In this document: positions 24,977 through 35,885 of the stretch, piece by piece
Position numbering within the stretch: the first letter of the stretch is position 1
How the letters are laid out: each line of letters begins with the position of its first letter
Assembly: GCA_947460615.1 (NCBI GenBank)
Contig: CANHHG010000006.1
Span: 1 to 54,719, forward strand
DNA length: 54,719 nucleotides
From: Bacteroidota bacterium
GTDB lineage: Bacteria; Bacteroidota; Bacteroidia; Flavobacteriales; Flavobacteriaceae
Reading direction: 5' to 3'
Notes under the pieces: model-generated
What the model saw: the letters and a program-made list of their open reading frames with translations, nothing else
Database searches by the model: none
Told to the model about the DNA's origin: nothing
Translations under genes and position numbers: made by a program

Positions 24977-27943
24977 TTAAAATTTAATGTTAGCTCCAAA
25001 TAAAAGCGTTCTTGGTCTTGGATAAATTGTATTATCAATACCATTGTTGGTAATCTCAGGATCTAATCCACTGTATTTAGTTAATACAAATGCATTTTGA
25101 ACACCTGCGCTAATTCGTAAACTAGCTTTTCCTTCTAACCATTTTGGGAAAGTATAACCTAGAGTTATGTTATCCATTCTTAAGAAAGAAGCATTCTCAA
25201 TAAAAATATCAGATTGCGTTCCTAAACTTCCTGGCTGAATAAAGTTAGTGTCTAAAACAGAAGTTGGAATATTTCCTAATACGGTATTGTTTTGAACTAA
25301 ACTATAGTAAGCACTTACTGAGTTGATGTTGTTATAAATGTGATTACCTAAATTTGCTCTTAAGTTAAAAGAGAAATCAAGATTTTTGTAATTAAAATTA
25401 GAAGCAAATCCGAAAGTAAAATCTGGATCTCCATTGTATTTAATGTATCTATCGCTGTTATTTACAATTCCATCCCCATTCAAATCAGCATACGCTCCTT
25501 GAATTGGTGCTCCATTAACATCATATAATTGTTTGAAAACATAGAATGAATTTGGAGTGTATCCTTGGCTAAAAATTTGGATAGTTCCTCCTGTTCCACC
25601 ACCAATTCCTCCAGTTAGAACGTCTGACCCTAAAGCCAATTCGTCAATTCTTCTTTCAAATTTAGTAGCATTGAAATTTACATTCCAGTTAAAATCATTC
25701 GTTTTAACAATTGCGGCGTTTAAAGTAACTTCAAAACCTTTAGAACTTAAGGTTCCTATGTTTTGGAAACCTGCATTACTAAAGTTAGATCCGTCTGAAA
25801 TAGCTGCATAAGATAATAAATTTTTAGAAACCTTTGAGAAGGCTTCTACACTTCCTGTTAATCTGTTATTAAAGAAACCAAAATCAAAACCTACGTTAGC
25901 AGTAGTGGTTTCCTCCCATTTAATGTTAACATTTCTAAATGTTGGCACAGCAAGGTTAGTTGGCACAGTTCCAAAAACATATTGTGAATTACTATTTCCT
26001 ATTGAATAAGGCTCTAAGTATAAGAAGTTAGCCGAACCCATATCTTTTTGTCCAGTAACACCCCATCCTAATCGTAATTTTAAGTCACTAAATACTTTTG
26101 AATCTTTCAAGAAGTTTTCTTCTTTCATTTTCCATGCTAAAGCAGCAGCTGGGAAATTCCCCCAACGATTTTCTGGACTAAATTCTGATGAACCGTCTCT
26201 TCTATACGTTAAGGTCATTAAGTATTTATCTTTAAAAGTCAAGTTAGTTCTTCCGAAGAAACTCACTAACACTTGATCTCCATAGGTATTTACATCTGGT
26301 ACTTGAGAGTTAGGATTTAATACGTTAAAACTATTGAAACTTTCTCTTTGGAATTTTTGGTAAGAATAACCTGCTGTAGCTTCAAAAGCTAGATCAGAGA
26401 AATTTTTGTTGTAAACTAAATACCCGTCAAATAATTTATTTGATTTGGTTTCTGTTTGATTTTCTTTAACCCCTGTTTTAACGTTTCCGTTATAGGCAGA
26501 TCTACTATTAGTATCTACTGTTCTCATACGATCACCATTACTGCTGTCGTATCCAACATTCACCACCGCTCTTAACTCAGGTAAGAAAGGTAATTTATAA
26601 TCCACTTCTAAATTCCCGAAAGTTCTTCTAAATGTACCATGATCATGTGTTTGCATTAATTGAGCCACTGGATTCCAAGGAGCATTAATTACTGGCAAAC
26701 CGTTTGGTGTAGCGGTATATTCAAAATATCCACCATAGTTAGTATTAGCAGGATTGTATACCGGTTGAGTTGGATCAAAACGAATAGCAGAACCTTCTAC
26801 TCCGTCAGCAAATCTATTTTTCTCATTAGAATAATTGGCGTTTAATCTTACTTTTAAGTGATCTTTAAAGAAAGTAGGATTAATTGCTAAACCAACCGTA
26901 TTTCTTTCGAATTGATTGGTTAAACGTAAACCCTCTTGAAAAGTTTTACCAACAGTTAAACGAGATGGAATTTTATCAAATAAACTACCTTTTACAGTAA
27001 ATGATTGATCAACCATTTCGGCAGTTCTGTAAATTTCATCTTGCCAATTAGTATTAGCAGTTCCCAATAAGTTTGGAAGGTTAACTCCAGTATTTGGATC
27101 TGCGGCAAGCAATTGATTTTGTCTCACTCCTACAATATTTCTATATTCGTCAGCACTAAAAACACTTACCTGGTTCACTTTTCTTCCAAAACCTAATTGG
27201 AAGTTGTATTCTACTTCAAGATTTTTACCTCCTTTTTTAGTAGTAATGATAATAACCCCATTAGATGCTCTAGAACCATAAATAGCAGTTGCAGAGGCAT
27301 CTTTCAATACGGTCATCGACTCGATTGTAGATGGGTTTAAAGAAGATAAAATCGAAGTAGCACCCACTGAAGTACTATTGTCAATTGGCAATCCATCAAT
27401 AACAATTAATGGTTCGTTACTTGCACTTAAAGAAGCTCCACCACGAATTCTAATTTGTGATCCTGAACCAGGAGCACCACTAGTATTAATTGTAAGACCT
27501 GCCACTCTACCGTTTAATAAATTTTCGGCAGTTACATTGGCTCCTTTGTTGAAGTCTTTAGTAGTAATGGTAGTCAAAGACCCCGTAGCGTCTTTCTTCT
27601 TAACAGTACCATAACCTACTTGAACAACTACTTCGCTTAATTGGTTAGCATCTTCTTGAAGACTAACAGTAATTGAAGATTGATTTGTAAAGACAATTGT
27701 TTCGGATTTAAATCCAATAAATGAAAAAACGATTTTGTCGCCTTTCACTACTTTTGACAATTGAAATTTTCCATCTAAATCTGTGGCAACACCTTTTGAT
27801 GCTCCCGATACTACTACATTTACCCCTGGTAAAGGTTGCCCTGATGTTTTATCAAGAACAACTCCACTTAAATTGCTCTGAGCCAGAACACTAAACGGAA
27901 GTAGTAAGAATAAAAATAACAACTTTTTGTAAATTGTTTTCAT
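24977..27943 (-). CDS. susC: SusC/RagA family TonB-linked outer-membrane importer
   Basis: The 988-residue protein has a signal peptide (ending SVLAQ), a carboxypeptidase-regulatory-like domain (about 24-100, LSGVVLDKTSGQPLPGVNVVV), a TonB-dependent plug (about 115-235, LLNGRVAGLTINTS; QIRIRGGASLSASNEPLIVIDGLP) and a long beta-barrel ending in aromatic-type residues (LLFGANIKF). It should import maltodextrins using energy from TonB-ExbBD. It is the first gene of the susCDE operon and diverges from the LacI gene, with 223 bp between them that hold a -7 box and two shared motifs. Confidence 0.95.
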   Translation of the reverse strand: MKTIYKKLLFLFLLLPFSVLAQSNLSGVVLDKTSGQPLPGVNVVVSGASKGVATDLDGKFQLSKVVKGDKIVFSFIGFKSETIVFTNQSSITVSLQEDANQLSEVVVQVGYGTVKKKDATGSLTTITTKDFNKGANVTAENLLNGRVAGLTINTSGAPGSGSQIRIRGGASLSASNEPLIVIDGLPIDNSTSVGATSILSSLNPSTIESMTVLKDASATAIYGSRASNGVIIITTKKGGKNLEVEYNFQLGFGRKVNQVSVFSADEYRNIVGVRQNQLLAADPNTGVNLPNLLGTANTNWQDEIYRTAEMVDQSFTVKGSLFDKIPSRLTVGKTFQEGLRLTNQFERNTVGLAINPTFFKDHLKVRLNANYSNEKNRFADGVEGSAIRFDPTQPVYNPANTNYGGYFEYTATPNGLPVINAPWNPVAQLMQTHDHGTFRRTFGNLEVDYKLPFLPELRAVVNVGYDSSNGDRMRTVDTNSRSAYNGNVKTGVKENQTETKSNKLFDGYLVYNKNFSDLAFEATAGYSYQKFQRESFNSFNVLNPNSQVPDVNTYGDQVLVSFFGRTNLTFKDKYLMTLTYRRDGSSEFSPENRWGNFPAAALAWKMKEENFLKDSKVFSDLKLRLGWGVTGQKDMGSANFLYLEPYSIGNSNSQYVFGTVPTNLAVPTFRNVNIKWEETTTANVGFDFGFFNNRLTGSVEAFSKVSKNLLSYAAISDGSNFSNAGFQNIGTLSSKGFEVTLNAAIVKTNDFNWNVNFNATKFERRIDELALGSDVLTGGIGGGTGGTIQIFSQGYTPNSFYVFKQLYDVNGAPIQGAYADLNGDGIVNNSDRYIKYNGDPDFTFGFASNFNYKNLDFSFNLRANLGNHIYNNINSVSAYYSLVQNNTVLGNIPTSVLDTNFIQPGSLGTQSDIFIENASFLRMDNITLGYTFPKWLEGKASLRISAGVQNAFVLTKYSGLDPEITNNGIDNTIYPRPRTLLFGANIKF

Positions 27944-27975
27944 ACATTTTGTTTAAGTTAAAAATTGATTTTTTT

Positions 27976-27997
27976 GCTTATATTTATACTTCGAAAA
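27976..27997. promoter_or_regulatory. TTCGAA-centred element in the susC leader (copy 1)
   Basis: The 22-bp sequence contains TACTTCGAAAA and matches 29269-29290 at 21 of 22 bases. The centre TTCGAA is palindromic with partly symmetric A/T flanks. It lies between the probable susC promoter and the susC start, a position suited to repressor binding. Confidence 0.45.
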
Positions 27998-28029
27998 ATA
28001 AATTTATAAATAATTTAACAAAGACAAAA

Positions 28030-28037
28030 CAAAAATA
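28030..28037 (-). promoter_or_regulatory. Probable -7 box (TATTTTTG) for susC
   Basis: The - strand reads TATTTTTG, an exact TAnnTTTG match 87 bases before susC. The -33 zone falls on the candidate operator at 28051-28066, so that site could block RNA polymerase. No clear TTG is seen there. Confidence 0.4.
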
Positions 28038-28050
28038 TAAAATTAAGTTT

Positions 28051-28066
28051 ACGAAAACGTGATAGT
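28051..28066. promoter_or_regulatory. Candidate operator ACGAAAACGTGATAGT between susC and lacI
   Basis: The reverse complement, ACTATCACGTTTTCGT, matches 16597-16612 at 14 of 16 bases, with the 10-bp core identical. It sits about 100 bases before both divergent genes, a natural place for the LacI-family protein to act. Confidence 0.45.
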
Positions 28067-28166
28067 GTTGAAAAGTTTATTGATTTTAATTCATTTTAAT
28101 CCTAAATTTACACATAATTAAAAAATTTGTATACTAAATTATCAAATATTAATTTATCATTTTCTT

Positions 28167-29207
28167 ATGAAGAAAAAAATTACCTTAAAACAAATTGCTA
28201 GAGAACTCGATGTCTCTATCTCAACAGTATCAAAATCATTACGTAATAGCCTGGAAATCAGTGAAGACACACGGCAGAAAGTACAAGCATTTGCAAAATT
28301 CTATAATTACAAACCAAATAATATCGCGTTAAGTCTAAAAAACCGAAAAACGAAAACCATTTGCATCATAATTCCTGAAATTATTCATCACTTTTTTACC
28401 ACTATAATCAGCGGTGTAGAACAGATAGCAAATGAAAATGGTTACAATGTAATTATCTGCCTTTCGGACGAATCATTTGACAAAGAAGTCATCAATATGG
28501 AAATGCTTGCCAATGGGAATATCGATGGTTTTATCATGTCGCTTTCCAAAGAAACTCAACAAAAAAAAGATTTTCACCATATTACCGAAGTAATTAATCA
28601 AGGGATGCCAGTGGTAATGTTTGACCGAGTTACCAACGACATTCTTTGTGATAAAGTGATCATTAATGACCATTTGGCTGCCTTTAATGCTACCCAATTT
28701 TTCATCGATAAAGGACTAAAAAAAATTGCACTTATTACCACAGTTGATTATGTGAGTGTAGGGAAATTAAGAACAGAAGGTTATATAAATGCGCTAAAAA
28801 ATAATGATATAAAAGTAGATGAAAGTCTCATTATTCGAATAGAAGATACAGAACATTACGAGGATTCTATTGAGCAATTATTAAAGACAAAATCTCCTGA
28901 AGCGATTTTTGCGGTTAATGAATTATTTGCAGTTACGGCAATCAAAGTGGCTACCCGTTTAGGAATAAAAATCCCTGAAGAATTATCAATTATTGGATTT
29001 ACCGACGGTTTGATTTCTAAATATTCCTCTCCAAGCATCACTACTGTTGGTCAAGAAGGAGTTAAAATGGGTGCCAAAGCTGCCAAAATGCTCATCGATC
29101 GATTGGAAGCCGAAGACATTGAAAATAAAGAAGGCGAAATTGACGAACACTACCGAACCGAAGTAATTGAAACCGAATTAGTAGAAAGAGAATCAACAAA
29201 ATCGTAA
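28167..29207 (+). CDS. LacI family transcriptional regulator of the starch locus
   Basis: Residues about 3-50 form the LacI helix-turn-helix and hinge (ITLKQIARELDVSISTVSKSLRNS; AKFYNYKPNNIALSLKNRKT). Residues about 60-335 form the periplasmic-binding-protein-like effector domain (GNIDGFIMSLS; AIFAVNELFAVTAIKVATRLG; IPEELSIIGFTDG). The length of 346 is normal. It diverges from susC and is followed by the maltose transporter and cytoplasmic maltose enzymes, so a maltose or maltodextrin effector is likely. Candidate operators are at 28051-28066, 27976-27997 and 29269-29290. Flavobacterial members are known both as repressors and activators of such loci, and the sign cannot be read here. Confidence 0.92.
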   Translation: MKKKITLKQIARELDVSISTVSKSLRNSLEISEDTRQKVQAFAKFYNYKPNNIALSLKNRKTKTICIIIPEIIHHFFTTIISGVEQIANENGYNVIICLSDESFDKEVINMEMLANGNIDGFIMSLSKETQQKKDFHHITEVINQGMPVVMFDRVTNDILCDKVIINDHLAAFNATQFFIDKGLKKIALITTVDYVSVGKLRTEGYINALKNNDIKVDESLIIRIEDTEHYEDSIEQLLKTKSPEAIFAVNELFAVTAIKVATRLGIKIPEELSIIGFTDGLISKYSSPSITTVGQEGVKMGAKAAKMLIDRLEAEDIENKEGEIDEHYRTEVIETELVERESTKS

Positions 29208-29222
29208 TAAATTACTCCAATT

Positions 29223-29230
29223 TATTTTTG
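29223..29230 (+). promoter_or_regulatory. Possible -7 box (TATTTTTG) for the transporter operon
   Basis: It is an exact TAnnTTTG match 16 bases after the lacI stop. Transcription from it would include the whole hairpin region 29261-29351 in the leader. No TTG is visible at -33. Confidence 0.35.
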
Positions 29231-29260
29231 TTTTAAAAAAAATTATATATTTACGCCTTA

Positions 29261-29351
29261 TTATCAAAGCTTATATTTTTACTTCGAAAATTTAAAATAA
29301 GTTTTGATAAGCATCGCGCTTATCGTTCAAATCATTTTTAAAAAACGATAA
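29261..29351 (+). promoter_or_regulatory. Leader of MFS gene with three overlapping alternative hairpins
   Basis: Stem A pairs 29261-29274 with 29297-29310 (14 bp including one G-U). Stem B pairs GATAAGC (29306-29312) with GCTTATC (29318-29324). Stem C pairs TTATCGTT (29320-29327) with AACGATAA (29344-29351) and includes the first base of the ATG. A and B share 29306-29310; B and C share 29320-29324, so B excludes both A and C. The loop of A contains the TTCGAA element shared with the susC leader. The site could be an RNA switch or clustered operators. Confidence 0.45.
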
Positions 29352-30706
29352 TGGAAAAGCGTAAATTAAGTTTCTGGGAAATTTGGAACATGAGTTTTGG
29401 TTTCTTAGGGATACAATTTGGTTTTGCTCTCCAAGGAGGATTCATGTCTAGAATTTTCCAAACTTTAGGAGCAGAACAAGATGCAATCCCAATGCTTTGG
29501 ATTGCAGCCCCACTTACAGGCCTAATTGTTCAACCAATAATTGGCTACCTATCTGACAATACTTGGCATCCAAAATTTGGAAGACGCAAACCGTTCTTTC
29601 TAATTGGTGCAATTTTGAGCACTTTAGCCTTATTTTTAGTGCCTAATTCTCCTTCTCTTTGGATTGCTTCCGGATTATTGTGGGTTTTAGACGCTTCCAT
29701 TAACATCAGTATGGAGCCTTTTCGGGCGCTTGTTGCCGACAAACTTCCCAATTCTCAAAGATCGTATGGATTTGTAATGCAAACATTAATCATTGGAATT
29801 GGAACTTGGATTGCAAGTAATTTGCCTTGGATGTTGGATCAATTTGGTGTTCCAAATGAAGCAGACGCAGGGATTTTGCCCATGTCTGTAAAAGTGGGTT
29901 TTGCAATTGGAGCTTTTGTTTTTATTACAAGTATCCTATACACCATTTTTACCACTAAAGAATATCCTCCAGAAGATATTTCCGTTTTTGAAAAAGAGAA
30001 GAAACAAGCTAATTTTTTTAAAGACATTTCAACTAGTTTAAAAGGAATGCCTTCCACCATGAAACAATTAGGACTCATCCAGTTTTTCAGTTGGTTCGCC
30101 TTTTTTACTATGTGGAGTATGGCCACGCCAGCATTGACAGAATATGTGTATAAGGCGCCAGCTCCAATCGAAAAAAATTATGATTTATCCAAAAAAGGAG
30201 ATGCAGAAGCTTTCGATATTGCCAATGACAAATACCAAGATGCTGCAAATTTAGTAGGTTCCTCAATGGGAGTTTACGGATTGTCATCGATGGCGTTTGC
30301 TTTATTGCTAACATTCTATACTGCAAAGAGAAAAATAAACAGAAAATACATTCATAGCATTTCCTTACTATTGGGAGGTCTTGGTTTTATTATGATGTTT
30401 TATTCAACACCAGAAACCTTACTTTATTCCTTTATTTTAATTGGAATTTCGTGGGGTAGTATTTTATCCATGCCATATGCCATGTTATCTAGTGCCGTAG
30501 ATCCTAAGAAAATGGGAACTATGATGGGATTATTTAACATGTTTATTGTAATTCCACAAATCGTTGCTGCTTTGGGAGGAATCAATTTACTATACAAACT
30601 AATCGGTAATGATTCCATTCATGCAATGACTTTAGCTGGGATTTCTTTAGTTTTAGGTGGAGTTAGTACCCTTTTGATTACAGATAAAAACGCCATTTCA
30701 GATTAA
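29351..30706 (+). CDS. MFS transporter, probable maltose/maltodextrin carrier of the inner membrane
   Basis: The 451-residue protein has about 12 hydrophobic segments and the MFS loop motif DNTWHPKFGRRKPFF after the second helix, as in the sugar-cation symporter group related to SLC45 and GPH carriers. It follows lacI and precedes beta-phosphoglucomutase and maltose phosphorylase by short gaps (8 nt to the next gene). This order is typical of flavobacterial maltose loci, in which the carrier imports maltose that enters the periplasm by SusC or is made there. The start is ATG at 29351; the upstream 140 bases are a structured leader. Substrate is inferred from the neighbours. Confidence 0.87.
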   Translation: MEKRKLSFWEIWNMSFGFLGIQFGFALQGGFMSRIFQTLGAEQDAIPMLWIAAPLTGLIVQPIIGYLSDNTWHPKFGRRKPFFLIGAILSTLALFLVPNSPSLWIASGLLWVLDASINISMEPFRALVADKLPNSQRSYGFVMQTLIIGIGTWIASNLPWMLDQFGVPNEADAGILPMSVKVGFAIGAFVFITSILYTIFTTKEYPPEDISVFEKEKKQANFFKDISTSLKGMPSTMKQLGLIQFFSWFAFFTMWSMATPALTEYVYKAPAPIEKNYDLSKKGDAEAFDIANDKYQDAANLVGSSMGVYGLSSMAFALLLTFYTAKRKINRKYIHSISLLLGGLGFIMMFYSTPETLLYSFILIGISWGSILSMPYAMLSSAVDPKKMGTMMGLFNMFIVIPQIVAALGGINLLYKLIGNDSIHAMTLAGISLVLGGVSTLLITDKNAISD

Positions 30707-30714
30707 AGAGTATA

Positions 30715-31371
30715 ATGAATAAAAAAGCCTTTATTTTCGATTTAGATGGTGTAATTGTTGACACTGCCAAATATCATTTTATTGCTTGGCAGCAAATAGC
30801 CACCCAACTCGGAATCGAATTTACATTACATGACAATGAACTTTTAAAAGGCGTGAGCCGAGTTCGATCACTTGATATAATTTTAGAATTAGGGAAAGTG
30901 ACTGCTTCGCAAGAAGACAAAAACAAATGGTTGATTCAAAAAAATGAAACCTATTTGTCCTATTTAGTTACCATGGATGAAAGGGAATTGTTGCCGGGAA
31001 TACTCCCAATTTTAAAATTTTTGAAGGCCAACAATCAAAAAATTGCTTTAGGATCTGCAAGTAAAAATGCAAGACCTATTTTAGAAAAAACAGGAATATT
31101 GAATTATTTCGATGCTATTGTAGATGGAAATGATGTAACTAATGCCAAACCCGATCCAGAAGTTTTTTTGCAGGCGGCAAGAAAATTAGGAGTTGAAAAT
31201 GAAAATTCAATAGTATTTGAAGATTCAGTGGCTGGAATTCAAGCCGCCAATACTGCAAATATGATCAGTATTGGAATTGGCGAAAAAGAAATATTATTCG
31301 AAGCCAATTATATTTTTGAAGATTCTACTCAAATAGGAACAGAATTTATCGAAAAGTTATTTAAAAATTAA
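30715..31371 (+). CDS. pgmB: Beta-phosphoglucomutase
   Basis: This is a 218-residue HAD-superfamily enzyme with nucleophile D9 and acid/base D11 in FDLDGVIVDTA, the cap-domain substrate loop (LLKGVSRVRSLDIIL), motif II GSASKNA, and motif III KPDPEVFLQAA with FEDSVAGIQAA. These fit beta-phosphoglucomutase rather than a general phosphatase. It converts beta-glucose 1-phosphate to glucose 6-phosphate in the cytoplasm. The downstream GH65 enzyme produces exactly that sugar phosphate, which supports both calls. It starts 8 nt after the transporter gene. Confidence 0.93.
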   Translation: MNKKAFIFDLDGVIVDTAKYHFIAWQQIATQLGIEFTLHDNELLKGVSRVRSLDIILELGKVTASQEDKNKWLIQKNETYLSYLVTMDERELLPGILPILKFLKANNQKIALGSASKNARPILEKTGILNYFDAIVDGNDVTNAKPDPEVFLQAARKLGVENENSIVFEDSVAGIQAANTANMISIGIGEKEILFEANYIFEDSTQIGTEFIEKLFKN

Positions 31372-31437
31372 AAGATTCAATGATTTAAAGATTCAAAAAA
31401 TAAGAGAAAATCTCTAAATTTTTGATTTTTCAATCTA
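31372..31437. repeat. Imperfect inverted repeat between pgmB and GH65 gene
   Basis: AGAGA (31403-31407) and TCTCT (31411-31415) close a 3-nt loop, and longer A-rich and T-rich arms (around TTCAAAAAAT and ATTTTTGA) extend the symmetry. AAAGATTCAA and AAGATTCAAT also repeat in tandem. It could be a weak terminator or a processing site within the operon. Confidence 0.45.
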
Positions 31438-31450
31438 TAAATTAAAAAAA

Positions 31451-33754
31451 ATGAACCAAGATTATATAAAGCCAAATAATTGGTCAATTATAGAAGAAGG
31501 ATTTGACAAAAATAGTGTAAAATCGTCTGAAAGCCTTTTCAGTATTGGAAATGGGGCAATGGGGCAACGCGCTAATTTTGAAGAAAAATATTCTGGAAAA
31601 ACTTTCCAAGGAAGTTATATTGCGGGGATTTATTACCCTGACAAAACAAAAGTGGGATGGTGGAAAAATGGCTATCCTGAATATTTTGCAAAAGTATTAA
31701 ATGCTCCAAATTGGATTGGAATTGATATTGAAATCAACGGTGAAGCTCTTGATTTAAACACTTGTAAAGCGTTACTTAATTTCCGCAGAGAATTAAATAT
31801 GAAAGAAGGTTGGTACAGCCGTTCTTTTGAAGCTACTTTACAAAATGATACTGAAATTTCAGTTAACATTCGTCGTTTTCTATCTTTAGATATAGATGAA
31901 TTAGGTGTAATTAAATATGAGATAAAACCTTTAAATAAAGACTCGAAAATTATTTTTAAACCCTATATTGACGCTGGAGTTACCAATGAAGATGCCAACT
32001 GGGAAGAAAAATTCTGGGAACCTATATCAGTGAAAAATTATGGTAATACGGGATTTGTAACGGCGCAAACCTTTAAAACGCATTTTGTAGCCACTACATT
32101 TATGCAAAATAAAATTTTTATAAATGAGAATAATCAAAATGCGATTCCGGATAACAACCATTCTGATTCAGAAAAAATTCAATTTGATTATATCGTAAAT
32201 GCCAATAAAGGTGACGTTGTATCTATTGAAAAAATGGGTGGATACACTGTTTCTTTAAATCATATTGATACCGAAAGCGCTGCAATTAATGTAATTGATA
32301 ACGCTTTAGCCTTTGGTTACAACCAATTGTTAGAAAAACAAATTCAAGCTTGGGCTAAAATTTGGGAAATGTCAGACATCACTATTGATGGAGATATCAA
32401 AGCACAACAAGGGATTAGATTCAATATTTTTCAGTTAAATCAGACTTATTTAGGAAAAGATTCCCGATTGAATATCGGACCTAAAGGATTTACTGGAGAA
32501 AAATATGGAGGATCAACCTATTGGGATACTGAAGCCTATTGCATTCCATTTTATATGGCTACAAAAGATCAAAATGTAGCAAGAAATTTATTGACTTACC
32601 GTTACAATCAGTTGGATAAAGCAATTGAAAATGCTGCCAAATTAGGATTTAATAATGGCGCTGCATTGTATCCAATGGTAACTATGAATGGCGAAGAATG
32701 CCATAACGAATGGGAAATTACATTTGAAGAAATTCATAGAAATGGAGCCATAGCCTTTGCTATTTTCAACTACTATCGATTTACTGGCGACTACTCTTAT
32801 ATTCCTGAAAAAGGATTGGAAGTGCTTATCGGAATTGCCCGTTTCTGGCACCAAAGAGCCACTTTTTCTGCCAATAAAAATCAGTATGTTATTCTAGGTG
32901 TTACCGGTCCAAACGAGTATGAAAACAATATAAATAATAATTTTTATACCAATTATATTGCAAAATGGTGTTTGGATTATACCTACGAACAAATTCAAAA
33001 AGTGGCCCTGGAATATCCTTCCGATCACAAAAGAGTTTCTGAAAAAGTAGCTATTTCAGATGCTGAATTGCAATCATGGAAAAAAGTTGCCGACAATATG
33101 TATTTCCCATTCTCAAAAGAATTAGATATATTCTTGCAACAAGATGGATTTTTAGACAAGGAATTAGTTAGAGTATCCGAACTTGACAAAAGCCAACGCC
33201 CAATTAATCAAAAATGGTCTTGGGATAGAATATTGCGCTCTCCTTATATTAAACAAGCGGATGTGTTGCAGTGTTTTTACTTCTTTGAAGATCATTTTTC
33301 GAAAGAAGAATTACAAAGAAATTTTGAATTTTATGAGTCATTTACTGTCCATGAAAGTTCCCTTTCCCCATGTGTTCACTCTATTCAAGCCGCCGTTTTA
33401 GATAAAATGGAAATGGCTTATACCTTCTATTTAAGAACTTCAAGATTGGACTTAGACGATTACAATAAAGAAGTAGAAGAAGGTTGTCATATCACTTCTA
33501 TGGCAGGAACTTGGATGAGTATTGTAGAAGGTTTTGGTGGTATGAGAGTCAAAAACGACTGTTTGCACTTTGCACCTAAAATTCCTAAAGAATGGGATGG
33601 ATATTCCTTTAAAATCAATTTCAGAAATCAAATTCTAAAAGTGACAATACAGCAATCTGAAACAACATTTTCATTAGAGGGAAATCAAAATATTTCCGTT
33701 TTTGTTAATGGAAAAGAAGTAATTGTAGAGCCAAATAATCTAATAACAATATAA
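31451..33754 (+). CDS. Glycoside hydrolase family 65, maltose phosphorylase
   Basis: The 767-residue protein has the GH65 layout: N-terminal beta-sandwich (about 1-270), helical barrel (about 310-690) and a small C-terminal beta domain. The acid catalyst is most likely E420 in NGEECHNEWEITFEEIHRN, the segment characteristic of maltose phosphorylases, and the barrel also carries the GSTYWDTEAY motif. The absence of a signal peptide puts it in the cytoplasm. It should phosphorolyse maltose to glucose and beta-glucose 1-phosphate, the substrate of the upstream mutase. Related GH65 enzymes act on kojibiose, trehalose or nigerose; the starch neighbours favour maltose. Confidence 0.9.
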   Translation: MNQDYIKPNNWSIIEEGFDKNSVKSSESLFSIGNGAMGQRANFEEKYSGKTFQGSYIAGIYYPDKTKVGWWKNGYPEYFAKVLNAPNWIGIDIEINGEALDLNTCKALLNFRRELNMKEGWYSRSFEATLQNDTEISVNIRRFLSLDIDELGVIKYEIKPLNKDSKIIFKPYIDAGVTNEDANWEEKFWEPISVKNYGNTGFVTAQTFKTHFVATTFMQNKIFINENNQNAIPDNNHSDSEKIQFDYIVNANKGDVVSIEKMGGYTVSLNHIDTESAAINVIDNALAFGYNQLLEKQIQAWAKIWEMSDITIDGDIKAQQGIRFNIFQLNQTYLGKDSRLNIGPKGFTGEKYGGSTYWDTEAYCIPFYMATKDQNVARNLLTYRYNQLDKAIENAAKLGFNNGAALYPMVTMNGEECHNEWEITFEEIHRNGAIAFAIFNYYRFTGDYSYIPEKGLEVLIGIARFWHQRATFSANKNQYVILGVTGPNEYENNINNNFYTNYIAKWCLDYTYEQIQKVALEYPSDHKRVSEKVAISDAELQSWKKVADNMYFPFSKELDIFLQQDGFLDKELVRVSELDKSQRPINQKWSWDRILRSPYIKQADVLQCFYFFEDHFSKEELQRNFEFYESFTVHESSLSPCVHSIQAAVLDKMEMAYTFYLRTSRLDLDDYNKEVEEGCHITSMAGTWMSIVEGFGGMRVKNDCLHFAPKIPKEWDGYSFKINFRNQILKVTIQQSETTFSLEGNQNISVFVNGKEVIVEPNNLITI

Positions 33755-33761
33755 TTTATAA

Positions 33762-35879
<2,118 letters not shown>

Positions 35880-35885
35880 ATTATT

